64,000 nucleotides of DNA from assembly GCA_035235625.1 (NCBI GenBank), contig CP141143.1, positions 12,445,092 to 12,509,091 on the forward strand, written 5' to 3'. This document shows, piece by piece, positions 47,953 to 58,924 of the stretch; position 1 is the stretch's first letter, and every line of letters starts with the position of its first letter. The notes beneath the pieces were generated by a model that was not told the origin of the DNA, did not search any database, and saw only the letters and a list, made by a program, of their open reading frames with translations. The position numbers and the translations under genes were made by a program. Source of the stretch: Saururus chinensis (taxonomy: Eukaryota; Streptophyta; Magnoliopsida; Piperales; Saururaceae).

Positions 47953-50390
47953 ATGCAGTTGACAAGTGTTGTGAGTCAGAGTGAAGAAAATGTTTCCGAA
48001 ACAGAACCCATATTGGATCAACCTATCGCATTGTGTGAATCGATTAACTCTGATTCTTCATGTGAAATAAGAACCGCAGGAAGCGAGGACTCTACAGAAG
48101 ATGATACTCGCAGTATTGAAGCTGGTGAAGCCTGCAGTTTAGTAGATGACCAACCACAATGCCGTATCTGCCTTGATATTGGAGGTCAAAAAGCATGAAT
48201 TAAAATGGGCAGTTGTAGTTAAACGTGATAAATGTGTTGGATTGTTTAGTTACCTCTATCTCTTTTGAATGCACAGGTGAAGATCTAATTGCACCATGTC
48301 ACTGTAGAGGTACTCAAAAATATGTCCACAGATCCTGTCTTGATCACTGGAGATCAACAAAGGTATTTAATTGTTTTCCTTCCACAAATATAATTCGGAT
48401 AGAGGCACAGACAGAAAGTTGCAGTTGTAGGGTCTTATGGACCTCCTAATGATTTTAAGGTCATGGATTGAAACTTTTTTGCAGATGAAGGTGCAAGGTA
48501 ATGTAGCACATTAAGGGAATGCTAATAGATGTGCAATTTTTATTCTTTGTATCAGGAAGGTTTTGCTTTTTCCCACTGTACTGAGTGTAAAGAAGTCTTT
48601 ATTTTACGCGCAAATGTTCCACCAGACCGCTGGTGGTTGAGGCTGAAGTTTCAGTTACTTGTTGCCCGTGACCATGCCTTCATTTTTGTTATAGTTCAGC
48701 TGGTAAAGTTATGAACCTATGCATGCACTACTTGCTAATGTTCCTTGTTATCACTTTGTTCTATTAATTGTACGGTTAAGACTCTCACTGGTGTCTTATT
48801 TTCACATTGGCATCCCCTATTACTACATGACAGGTTGTAGCATTTTTGGGCATGCTAGTATATAAGTTCTATGGTGAGGAATTGAAGGAAATGTTTGAAT
48901 ATGAAGAGCACCCATATGGATTTTATACGATGGCAGGTAGGATCAATCTTTGTCTATCACCTTTCCCCAAGCATAAGAATGCTTGTTTTCCTTGTATAAT
49001 AAAATGCCAGAGAAAAGTGAATATATTGTATAAATTGTTTAAGACAATGTTCTTACACTTCATTTGCTTGCCAGAAGAAAATAAAAGAAAAATAACTATG
49101 TTGGAATCTTTCAAAGTAAAATGTGTTTTATGAAAAAATATAATGATAGCTAACAGAGTTGGGTTGTTGTCAAACTAGAGTGAGAAGGTTCATTAGGACT
49201 GGAGCCGGTTTTAAGGAGGTGAAATTAAAGTTGAATTTTGGAAAATTTGACCTGAACCCAACCTAGTGCAATCCCTACCAAAAAGGTGGAGATGGGGAGT
49301 ATAATTGTGTGAAGGAGTTCTGGATGGGATAGGGTATCCGCCTGAAAGACTTTTTTTCCCCTAGGTCATGTGAGATTGGCAGTTGATGGCAGAAGAAACA
49401 ATCAAACTTCTGTAGCCCTTAAGCAACATGGGGAAGAAACTGAGAAAGTGAATTTTCTACATTGCTCTTTAGCTGATTTGTCATTATGCAATTCCTCACA
49501 CTGCATTTCTACCTAGATGACTTTAATAAACTTTTGTATCTCACGAAGAAAACAGCCTCTACATTTGGATATTTTGCTACTTTGCATATTGGAAAATGCT
49601 TCCTCTTAAACATTGACTTCTATTATCTTCATGCCTAGACGTAGGCTTTGTCAACATAATGATCACTTCTTGTTAGTGTTTCTTTGTGACTTCTTGTTAC
49701 TCTATCTAGGTTCCATGTATTGGTGCAGGTTATAGTAATTCACTATAACAATTTGTATAGTTCGTAATCACATCTGCTCTCCTTTTTGGATTGTTCCGTC
49801 ATGGCTGTTATATTGGTGTGCTTCTTTATGGTTTCTTTGTAGGTGCCATTTATTGGTGCAGATAATAGGAATTCAGTAAATTGACAATTTGTGTCATATA
49901 CTCCGCAATCACATCTGCTTTCCTTTTGGATTGTTCAGTCGTGGCTGTTATATTGGTGGGCCTTCTTTATGGATTCTTTATAGCAATAATATGCGGCCAG
50001 AAAATCAGTGAGCGCCACTATCATGTTCTGGCTAAACAAGAGCTAACGAAGGTTAGATTGCTAACTTTTTTCTTTCAGAGTCATGAATTTATTTTTTATT
50101 TGTCATATTAATTTCTAGCTTGAGGAACTTAGTAGCTGGCGTTCAATAATAGGATGTCCATTGCCTATTTAGTTGCTAGAATGCGAACTGCAGATTTAAG
50201 ATTATTTCTGGCTAATAGGAATGTTTTGGAAACGTCTTCTCCACAAAAAAATTTTCAGTCTAGAAAAAAAAAGGCTAAATATAGACGCAATTTACAGGAA
50301 TATGTGGTAGAAAATCTAGAAGAGGATAAGAATCTACCAAAGCTCGATGCAAGTCATGTCACTGAACTCAAGATGTTGGGACTGTATTGA
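47953..50390 (+). CDS. RING-CH (MARCH-type) membrane E3 ubiquitin ligase, 6 coding exons, 257 residues
   Basis: The protein is predicted to transfer ubiquitin from E2 enzymes at a membrane. Exons: 47953-48184, 48277-48362, 48556-48702, 48834-48936, 49939-50051 and 50298-50390; 774 bases in frame, all introns GT/AG. Residues 1-65 are acidic and Ser-rich. The C4HC3 RING-CH domain runs from residue 70 to 117, with ligands Cys70, Cys73, Cys85, Cys87, His95, Cys98, Cys114 and Cys117, including APCHCRGTQKYVHRSC. The 7-residue gap between Cys87 and His95 is typical of the class. Two membrane segments follow, about 146-165 (FIFVIVQLVVAFLGMLVY) and 188-208 (VILVGLLYGFFIAIICG), separated by EEHPYGFY. 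The tail ends in ELKMLGLY. This resembles a plant RINGv subfamily with one such domain and two C-terminal helices; the substrate is unknown. The fifth exon has a decayed partial duplicate in the preceding intron. Confidence 0.92.
49708..49981 (+). repeat. Tandem duplication covering a splice acceptor and the start of an exon in the RING-CH gene
   Basis: Copy 1 (49708-49840) and copy 2 (49841-49981) are adjacent and start AGGTTCCATGTATTGGTGCAG and AGGTGCCATTTATTGGTGCAG. Both contain CACATCTGCT, GGATTGTTC and TGGCTGTTATATTGGTG. Copy 2 carries the acceptor TTGTTCAG and the first 43 bases of the fifth coding exon. In copy 1 the acceptor reads TTGTTCCG, so it cannot be used. Confidence 0.85.
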
Positions 50391-53224
50391 GCCAATTCCA
50401 CTCATCAAGCCCGCGGTGATTCACGGGAGAAGCTACTCACATTAAAATTTTGTTGGCTTACTCCGAAGTGTATAGCTTGGATGAAGCTGACGTATCGAGT
50501 TCATAACAAAGCTTCCACATATTTTTTTGTTTTATGTACATGATGTATCTTTCCAATCGTGAGGAAGTTCACTAGAAGAGGGACTTTCTTGGGGTGTTTG
50601 CAGCAATTCATACCAGAAGGAATAATGGTCATTTATGTAGGTAAAACGTTGTTCTTGCTCAAAATCTCCTTAAACCACAATAAGTGCAGGGTGAAGAGCG
50701 TATGTAGGATGGGAAAGGAAAGGAAGAAGGGGCCCGATGTAGCAGAACAAAGGCGAAAAAATCACCAGTCCTCATCTACTACTGCTTAACCCTTTTTCAC
50801 CCGATGTATTACCGCGTACATATACAACCATATTTCTGGTAAACCTTGTTGGACGCGGGATCTATAAATAAGGCATTTTGGGGGCCAAAATACATAAGAA
50901 AACAAAAAGGAATGTATTCGGACACATTCATGATCATGTATTCGGAGCCACTGGAAGATGATTCAGGGGCTCCTTGGGGCAAGTGGGTTTTAAAAACTTA
51001 CCTGCCCCCCTACTACTACGGACCGCGCGATCTACAATTAACGGGACCCTAAATAAATTCTTCTTTAAGAATCTGTCCAGGGAAGTCACAAAGTCTCTAT
51101 GAACAACTTGTGTATGAAGTTATAATTGAGCGGTTCTAGGATCTGAGCCGATAGGTTTTGGCCAGCAATTAGAATTGACGTCAGCTCTGTTGAGCTGACT
51201 GTTTTTATTAAATTACCCTTTAAGTCTAAATATTTTTTACTTTTAGATAAAATTATTTTATTTTCTTTCGTTTTCCCTTGCAGACTTGACATTTTTTTTT
51301 TCTCTGCGGACTTGACCTCCACCTGTGGTTGTCACTACCCTAACTTTCAGGTTGTCGTTTTGCCCCCCAAAAATCAGCCTATGACTATTGTCTTCCATAT
51401 GTCTCCACCAAAAATCCTCCTCCGTCGATAGGCTGCCTGCTGCCTCCAACCCTGCCTTCCATTACCGCCTCTTCCCCTTCACCTCATTATTTTCCTTTTT
51501 TCATCCAGTAGATGGCTCAAAAGCTTCTCCTTGGTATAAGCATTTTAATATTTCCCATTCACAATAAACCCAACATAAAAACCCTTCATCCATGAGATTG
51601 AACGTACTAGCATAAGTTAAAATCATTGCGCTAATATATGCGTCGTCAATTTCAAATATAAAAAATTCCCTTATGTTCCTAATGTAATTCTCCTGTGTTC
51701 TTTACATTAGGTCATTAAAAATGCTTCCCTCCTTCCCATGACTTTGTTTTTAGCAACACCAAATCCTAAAAAACTCCATTAATAATATTTTAAACATTGG
51801 CCGCAACAAAAAAATTTAATTTCCACCCTCTACACCAAATAAGTATGACAATTGAGCTCAACGACATCTTAAAAATAAAAAAACCTTCATTAAATTTCAC
51901 TTATATGTAATTTTTTTTAATAAATCAGACATTGCTTGAGTGCCTCGCATCAGCCATAACTTATTTTGTTCACAATATAAAAAGATAACAAATCAAATAA
52001 ATATTTACAAACAACTTAAGTTAAAGGCTGCTGGCCACACCCAAATCTGTCCAATAACAAGCCATGGCTATTGAGTATTGAGAGCCAACACCATAAGTTA
52101 TTGCCACCTTCTCCTCCCACCTTCATGTCTATCTTCACCCATTGCCTCCTCTATATATTGCTGCTCTCTCCCTTCTCCCCCTTTCTCATTATATCGGCGG
52201 CAAGACCTAGTTAGAGGCAATCCAGCCAATATCAAGCCGTGGACAACAAGCCTCCAACACCAATGCAACAAAACTTACAGCTAGATCTGTACATAAGAAT
52301 CGGCCAGGACAAAGTGGAGGGGTTGGGACCAAATGAAACAAACGGGAAGATGACAAGAGGGGTTAAGGCTAGTAGGTTGAAAATTATATTAGGAAAAGAA
52401 ATCTTTATCCTAATAAAATTTCTAGAGTTATATAACAGATTTATGACTTCTCTTGTAAGTTAGCACCCAAAATCCCATTAGAATTTAGAGCTATAGGCAT
52501 CAATATATCCACACCTGTCAGCTCTCTAGGGAAACCAGTTTTGCCAGAAAATTCCGATTCTGGCAGAGCCATTCCAAAAACCCCTACAGAAAACTGGGAC
52601 ACTATACTTTCAGAAAGCTGCTTGAGAAAGAGCGTTTCTATTCAGTATGCTACTCCTAGTAATAACATTTGTATCATATACCTATTTTTTACTAGACACC
52701 AATACCAAAAAATCACTTCTTTCTAAAGCTTTTTTATCAATAATGAGCTTGACTGAACCACTTGCTTGTACATCCGACGAAACTGCAATCATTGTTTCTT
52801 AGATTGAAATGCATCGGCTATTTCTTTAAAATGCCAAACCCCGAGCGGCAACAGCATGAAATAGGTATCGCACGGTAAATAAAAGCGTTGGTACACAAAA
52901 ATATTTTACAGCACGATAAGGCTTTGATTTGGTCTGTACAACTGCGCCACGTCCCAGTCATTATCTACACAATTGCTGGACCTGCACACATAACAATAGA
53001 ACTGTTAATAAGCTTAATAGTTCTAAGAAGACCATCTCTCCTCAAATAAGCATTAAAACTGGCCACGGCATTTACAAACTGATAGGTTTTGGACCTAACT
53101 GACGAAATTAGCTTAACAGGCCGAGAATGAACTCCAGCCAACTGAAGGAGAATCAAGTATATCAAGTAGACAAGTGCCTTAGATGTTTTGACTCACCCCA
53201 CATAGAGGCAATTCAAGAAGCATA
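50391..53224. other. Intergenic region between two convergent genes
   Basis: This includes the 3' untranslated regions of the RING-CH gene and of the minus-strand gene at 53225. Short ORFs at 50846-51052 and 52078-52463 lack any family feature. No transposon ends were recognised. Confidence 0.45.
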
Positions 53225-54937
53225 TTAACCATCTTCATCCTCAGATTCCGTTGCTTTCTTCTTTGACATTGTCTTTGCAGGATGTGGCGCTCCTCCTAGC
53301 AAAGCAACAACCAGTTTTATAAACCTTCTCACAAGAATCTAGATATTCCTTCTACAAACTTACAAAACACAAAAACATGGAAACAACTTCTATTCATGAA
53401 ACCACTTTCCACTAAAAGCAAATCGTACATGGGCAGGTGAACGAGAGAGAGAGAGAGAGAGAGAAAGGGAGAGAGTAGAAGGAAACAAAAACAAAGAATA
53501 CCTACGATGATGCACGAGTTTAGCATGAACATATTTCTTGCCATTATTGATTTCAAATATCTAATTGAAGTATTCACTTTTTCAACACCACAGTTTCCAC
53601 TAACTAGAGTAAATTAGCCCCAAGCCTAAAAAATGAACACAAAATTACCTATTTAAAGGATGAAAACAACTTTGACACGGGGCAAAGCAATGTCTAATGT
53701 TGCTCTTCTAGTTGCATTAGGGGAAAGGAAGAAGTATTTAGCTTATTAAATTTGAGCTCAATACTAACACCAGAATTTGAGGGCTTAATGACTAAACACG
53801 TCATGACTCACTCTTTCATATACAACAGTCTTCTCTAACACCAGTTTGCGTTCTTTTTTTCTTCCTCTCCTCCTTGTTACTGTCAATGACGGCTGAATCC
53901 CACCATAAATCAACATATCTAGAGTTGCATGCTTTACAGGAGACCAGAGAACCCGCTCTCCTTACATGGTTCAATTGATATGTTAATAGAAATATGCCAT
54001 TTACAACATTTAGTAATTCAGTGAATGTACGTTGTACAATTTTGAGCTAAACAACAAATGGCTCCATTCAGACCAACCACAGATAAACAACCACTGATGA
54101 CAAGCCCAGAAATGACAAAATTGCCTATGGCCAATGGAAAGCCGCATGATCTATACCGTAATCGAATGTGAATCTAAGCCAGCTTCAAGCCTTCAACCCA
54201 ATAACAAATTTTGTCGTATGGATCTCTACTTATAGGATTATCATACGGGTATATAGCCTTAGGAGCTGATAGATTAGCCAATTTGCAAAATAAAAACAGA
54301 CTACAAGAGAATGGGACATCCCTTCCAAGTTGCAAAATCCAACCTTTTCCTATTTAAAACATGCTACATGTGTACATGTGTTGCTAAGAAGCTCAATGTC
54401 AATAAATCAGGATTACAATAGGACTCTAGTTCACCGAGAAATGGTTAAATCATAGTCAATTTTCTAATGCTCTAGTTCAAAAGTACGCTCTTTCTCCCCG
54501 TTAACCTTATCTGAAAGGAAAAAGGTGCTACCTTCAAGGAAATAAGAAGTCGAAGGCCACCCGCGCACGGAGGTCATCGAGAGCAACTCCTCATCTGTCA
54601 TGGAGTTTGCGAGCTTGCCAACGACCTCGGCGAGGCCGAGGGGTAGCCTTCGGGGTGGAACCCAGTAAGAGGAGCCGGGGAGGAAGGGGAGCCAGTCGGG
54701 GGCAGATCTACGGGCGACGACGGCGTGGATGGCGTCCTCAAGCCTGGTATGAAGTCCGAGGAGCTCGAGGTCAGAATCCTCAGAGTCGATGGTGATCTCG
54801 ATCAGCTGCACCTTCTCGGGGCGGTTGGAGCGGTTGCGGTGGCTGAGGAAGCGTGAGGAGGGCGGGAGGGGAGGGGAGTTTCGGAGGAAGAAAGCGGGAG
54901 AATCTCGAATTAGGGATTGGGAGAGGAATCGGGCCAT
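53225..54937 (-). CDS. Small protein of unknown function, probably organelle-targeted, 2 exons, 158 residues
   Basis: Exon 1 is 54532-54937 and exon 2 is 53225-53295, joined across a 1.2-kb GT/AG intron; 477 bases in frame. The N-terminus (MARFLSQSLIRDSPAFFLRN) is rich in Arg, Ser and hydrophobic residues without acidic ones, like a mitochondrial presequence. The core contains ELLGLHTRLEDAIHAVVARR, then APDWLPFLPGSSYWVPP and LLSMTSVRGWPSTSYFLEG. The short tail after the junction starts GAPHPAK and ends in a Lys-rich then acidic run (SKKKATESEDEDG). The junction restores Gly and runs on in a sensible frame. Reading through the donor gives a shorter alternative ending near 54464. The layout resembles small conserved plant mitochondrial proteins, but I do not recognise a named family. 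Exon 1 is GC-rich compared with its surroundings. Confidence 0.78.
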
Positions 54938-55814
54938 CAGATCCCAAAGCGGCCGGGCGGAGGTTGGGAATTATGGCCTGGGGGCTTGGCGGAGCGGAGA
55001 GCCAGGATCTGCCTCTAACAACCGGTGGGGCTTACGAGGAAGACGGGATGGGGATATGGCGCTCGCTTCCAGAAGCTGCACGTGTGGAGAAGCGACTAGG
55101 CAATCACCAAAACCTCAGGTGTCGTGTAAACAGCGGGCGGAGCAACCATTTACAAAGGCTTTCTCAAGAGCCGTGGATTCTTATATCGACGGCATATGCT
55201 GTGCTAGTGCAAACGGTTAGTCTAATACGCAGATCCCAACAGCTCCAAGTAAAGTGAAAGTATATCGGTAGTAGCATTGAGCATACGGATCTTGTAAAGT
55301 GAAGTGAGAATACCTCGGTAGCACTGAGATTACATTTTAATCCTTCGTAAATATTGAATATTTTTTTCTGTGAGAGACTTAACCAATGTATTACTCTAAA
55401 CTTAACTTGTACTCAAATTCAAATCTAACCACTTGTTTAGAAATCAATGGTGATATTCCGACGTATTTAGGCCACCCTAACCAACATCCCCACCCTCCTC
55501 TCCCACCCTCCAGTCGATCCGTCTCCTCTTATTGACACTTCAATCTACCCCGACCCTCCATCTGCTTAGACCATTCTTCTTGCCTCTGCATTTGGGATAT
55601 CTCTTCCATCCCTGCTCGAGTAGCTCAACCAGTGCTGCCACTTCGCTCTTGCTGTGGGTGGGTCGTTGATCTCTTCCCCTCCCATTGCCACCTTATCTCC
55701 CGTCCCCAAATTCCAGATCTCGTCTCAAACAGGTCGATCTCTCATTTATCTCTCCATCTTGTTATGTTGCTTCTTTCTCCCTAATTTTAGATGTTGTGTA
55801 TTTTTGCAATACAT
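54938..55814. other. Intergenic region upstream of the small gene
   Basis: The first 200 bases are GC-rich and probably contain the promoter and leader of the minus-strand gene. At about 55250-55330 there is an imperfect local duplication of GTAAAGTGAA and ACCTCGGTAGCA-like motifs. The rest is CT-rich spacer. Confidence 0.45.
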
Positions 55815-56040
55815 TCATGTAAGTAATTCATTAATTGACATGTATGCACAGTCCAGTGATATCATCAGTGTTGAGAAGAAGTTTGAAGCATCGTAAGAGG
55901 TTAGTGTTGTCTCGTGGAATGTTTCGATTGCGGGATATGGCCAACAAAACCTAAGTGACAGAGCAGTAGAACCTTTGAAGAAGGATGCAACTTTTTGGCT
56001 TTGAACCAGATGATGTTGCATGTGTGAAGTCGGGAGATGT
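55815..56040 (+). pseudogene. Fragment of a PPR (pentatricopeptide repeat) gene
   Basis: The plus strand reads VSNSLIDMYAQSSDIISVEK, then a stop, then VVSWNVSIAGYGQQNLSDRA with a stop after KKDATFWL. A shifted frame then gives GFEPDDVACVKSGDVETA. These match consecutive PPR motifs of the PLS type (NSLIDMYAKSGD, VVSWNxxIAGYGQ, GFEPDDVT). At least one internal stop and one frameshift show it is dead. No start, transit peptide or further repeats are seen. In plants such proteins bind organellar RNA. Confidence 0.8.
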
Positions 56041-56143
56041 TGAAACTGCCTGTTGGATACTTCAACAATTTACATGCACCTAACTCATCGTAACATGAGG
56101 TTCCCTGACAGAGTGGAACACAACAGTATTTGACAGACAAGAT

Positions 56144-56375
56144 TCAAGCATTGGAGGCCACTTGTATGTCAATGTTTGCTCCCTATGCAGTCCACGATCC
56201 ATCATAAACAGGAATATCGGTTCTACCCAGTCCGTAGAGACCCTGAAACATAAAAATACATTAAGTTTGTAAGTCAAACTGCACATGTTTGGTGATAGAT
56301 AATTTACCAAAACAAGTATACAAGCAGTTATTCCAATGCCACAGGAGGCAAATACAGGACGATCCAAAGAAATAT
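56144..56375 (-). pseudogene. 3' end of a mercaptopyruvate/thiosulfate sulfurtransferase gene, broken
   Basis: Two exons on the minus strand, about 56309-56375 and 56144-56242, are separated by a short GT/AG intron. The first encodes DRPVFASCGIGITACILVL, which matches the catalytic loop of the C-terminal rhodanese domain (family CGTGVTA, with the active-site Cys present). The second encodes GLYGLGRTDIPVYDGSWTA, a TAG stop, then GANIDIQVASNA and a terminal TGA. In the family the residues after SWT are Glu-Trp-Gly, so Trp TGG has become TAG. Earlier exons are not found. It lies tail to tail with the PPR fragment. The enzyme normally moves sulfur from 3-mercaptopyruvate to cyanide or thiols in mitochondria or cytosol. 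Confidence 0.85.
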
Positions 56376-58924
56376 AGAATTATGAAACTTGAAAATGTTT
56401 CTTACTTGTGGGGATAATCTAGGTCTGTCCACACCTTATTGGGGGAGGAGGGGGGTGTATTCGGTTGCATCGGCTTGGAAATTTTCAAATGAAAGGGATC
56501 TCATTTTCTATAATCTTGTGAATAAGAATCTCAACATCAATCCCTCTACCTTCATTAACTACAAAATTGCCTTCTAAACTCATCCACTTTATGCTAGCAA
56601 ATATGAAAATTTAATTTACCCAATCTATCCACCTAAAATATTGGGTAGTATCCTTCGTAGTGGGAGATGACATTTTTATCAAAGTTGAGGACTACCAGTT
56701 GCACCCCTTGTCTTACGGTAACAATCAACCTCTTCCAAACTAACCCACTTATGATCTATTTGTAGGCAATAGTAAGGATTGACTAAGTTCGAACAGGGCT
56801 CTAGCATAATTTATCAAATAAGTACTATGCAACATCATGAAGGAAATGAAGCTCATTTTTTCTCTTGTATGTTTCCCTACCAGCAAGATGTTTCCACATC
56901 TCGTCGATAAGGGGTGCATGTTCATGTGTTGCTGAAGGGAAGAAAACATTTAGTCTCCCGTGGCTATAATTTCAAGAATCTAGTTGGAAAAACTCTTTAA
57001 TCTATGGTTGATGGAATAGAAGCATCTGTAGGTGTCATCATCCTCAGCCACACCATCAACATTAACTTTGGCTCTAGCGAAACTAGATCGACACTCAAAA
57101 TCAAGAAAGAAGAATGTAAATAGAGTATGAAAAGGAAAAAAATTGGACTTTGGAGGATGGATGGAACTAGAGGACATGAAAAGTACGTCAATACAATTGT
57201 GGAGGACTGGATGTGGTCGTCGGAGCCAAGGATGTGGTCGTCGGAGCTGAGGATGTGGTCGGCCAAGCCAAAGGCCACTATCATGGTGGCGGTCGCAATG
57301 CTTCTATGAGCCGTGAGGGAGGTGGGTTCGTAAGAGAGAAGAAGGGAGACGAAGAGGTTGAGGGAGAGCTGGGTTATATGAGACTCTCGAAGGGCCTTGA
57401 TATTCAAATCAACGGCCAGATTTGTTTTTGAGTACAAAAAACCAATCTGTACTTAAATACAAATTTTCCATTCCTTTAGTTATATTTGGAAAAAAAATAG
57501 CTTTTATTGAATGGTAAAATTCACATCAAAAGAGAAAGAAAAATAAGCTTATGATACTTTTTTTAAAAAGACAATGGGATAATTTCTATTAAGACCTATA
57601 GGTCATTCATATTTACTAATAGGTCCATAATAAAATTATATTATACATAATAATATAATTTTACTATTATCCACTTATGACAATATTAAAATATGAATAA
57701 TCTTGGCAAAAGACTGAGTTATATAGCTTTTTATTTATTATAACTTAGGCCTTTTATAGTGGTTATTTGTGCAAACTCTTTTTTCTATATTTTTAAAGAG
57801 ATTAATTTACTTTATAATCAGTTTGGGGTTCTAGGAGGTCCTTGAGTTGTGTTACTAGTCACGATTGGCTTCACAAGAGAATTCATCGCAAGCGGACAAT
57901 AATAAAATTATACTGTTGTGAATAATATAATTTTACTATAAACCTATTAGAAAATTAATTAGGCTATTTGTCCTTATTGGGAAAAACCTCATAGCTAATT
58001 ACTTAAATTTAACAAAATAAAGTTATTAATATAGAATAATTTTTTTTCTTCAAATGAAACTATTAATTTAAAATGGAGAGAGTAATTTTTTTAAATTTTT
58101 TTAAAAAACTAGAGACTTAAGTAATGTATTATAATTTATTTATTTTTTAAAAGAGGAAGTGAAAAAAGATGTAAATAGGAGGTGAAAAGAGACAGAAGAG
58201 AAAAAAAAGAGGTAGAAGAGAAGAGATATAGAGGTAAAGAAGGCATGGGGTCCGAAGGGAAGTATTTTAGTGAAAATTAGACCACATAACTGAAAAAAAG
58301 GAAGAGGAAGGGTATTTGAACTTTTTACTGTCATGCAACAATTTGGAGGCAAAATTTGAGAATTAATAAAAATTGGGCATTTTGATATTGTATGAGCCCC
58401 GCAATTAGAAGTGTCTTTTATGCTCCGATTGGTAATGAGCCTAACAAAAGCTACACATAGGAGTCCTTCGTGAGATCGATGATGCACTGTTGCTAATATG
58501 TGTTAACATATGCACTGTTGCTCCCATGCATAATTTACACTGCTCGTTGTAAGTGAAAAGTATGAAAAATGCTTCCCACACACTCATCCAAATAAAACTC
58601 TTTTTGATATACCTAATTATATTTTGAGATACCTCGTGCACTTCAATGGTCACCGATGTGACAGGAAATGTTTAACCTTCAAACACAAGCTAATGCAACA
58701 TTATGGTATTTATATTTCAAAAAGAAGAATCAGCATAAATTACATTGAGCCAAATTGAAAACATGACTGTATTCTCCGTATGTGGAAAAATGTTTACATA
58801 AATAATAGCATGAAACAGACTGCAAAGTAATCTTTAAAAAAATGTCAAATTTTATCAACGTCTCTCCACAAAGAAAAGAATTAAAGAATGAAATGAATCT
58901 TATGGGAATTTTGCTCAGTAGAAT
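56376..58924. other. Intergenic region with small repeats
   Basis: No gene is seen. A 21-base unit (GATGTGGTCGTCGGAGCCAAG) is repeated three times at 57210-57272, giving compositional ORFs on both strands. A Stowaway-like end lies at about 57990-58084 (GTTATTAATATAGAATAA and GAAACTATTAATTTAAAATG). A purine-rich tract occurs near 58150-58250. The right end includes the 3' untranslated region of the ANTH gene. Confidence 0.5.
57210..57272. repeat. 21-base minisatellite, three units
   Basis: Units begin GATGTGGTCGTCGGAGC at 57210 and 57231, with a diverged third copy at 57252 (GATGTGGTCGGCCAAGCC). Confidence 0.9.

Noticed and set aside
50846..51052. 68-codon plus-strand ORF with Pro/Tyr-rich end
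   Set aside because: No family resemblance and no gene context; treated as chance.
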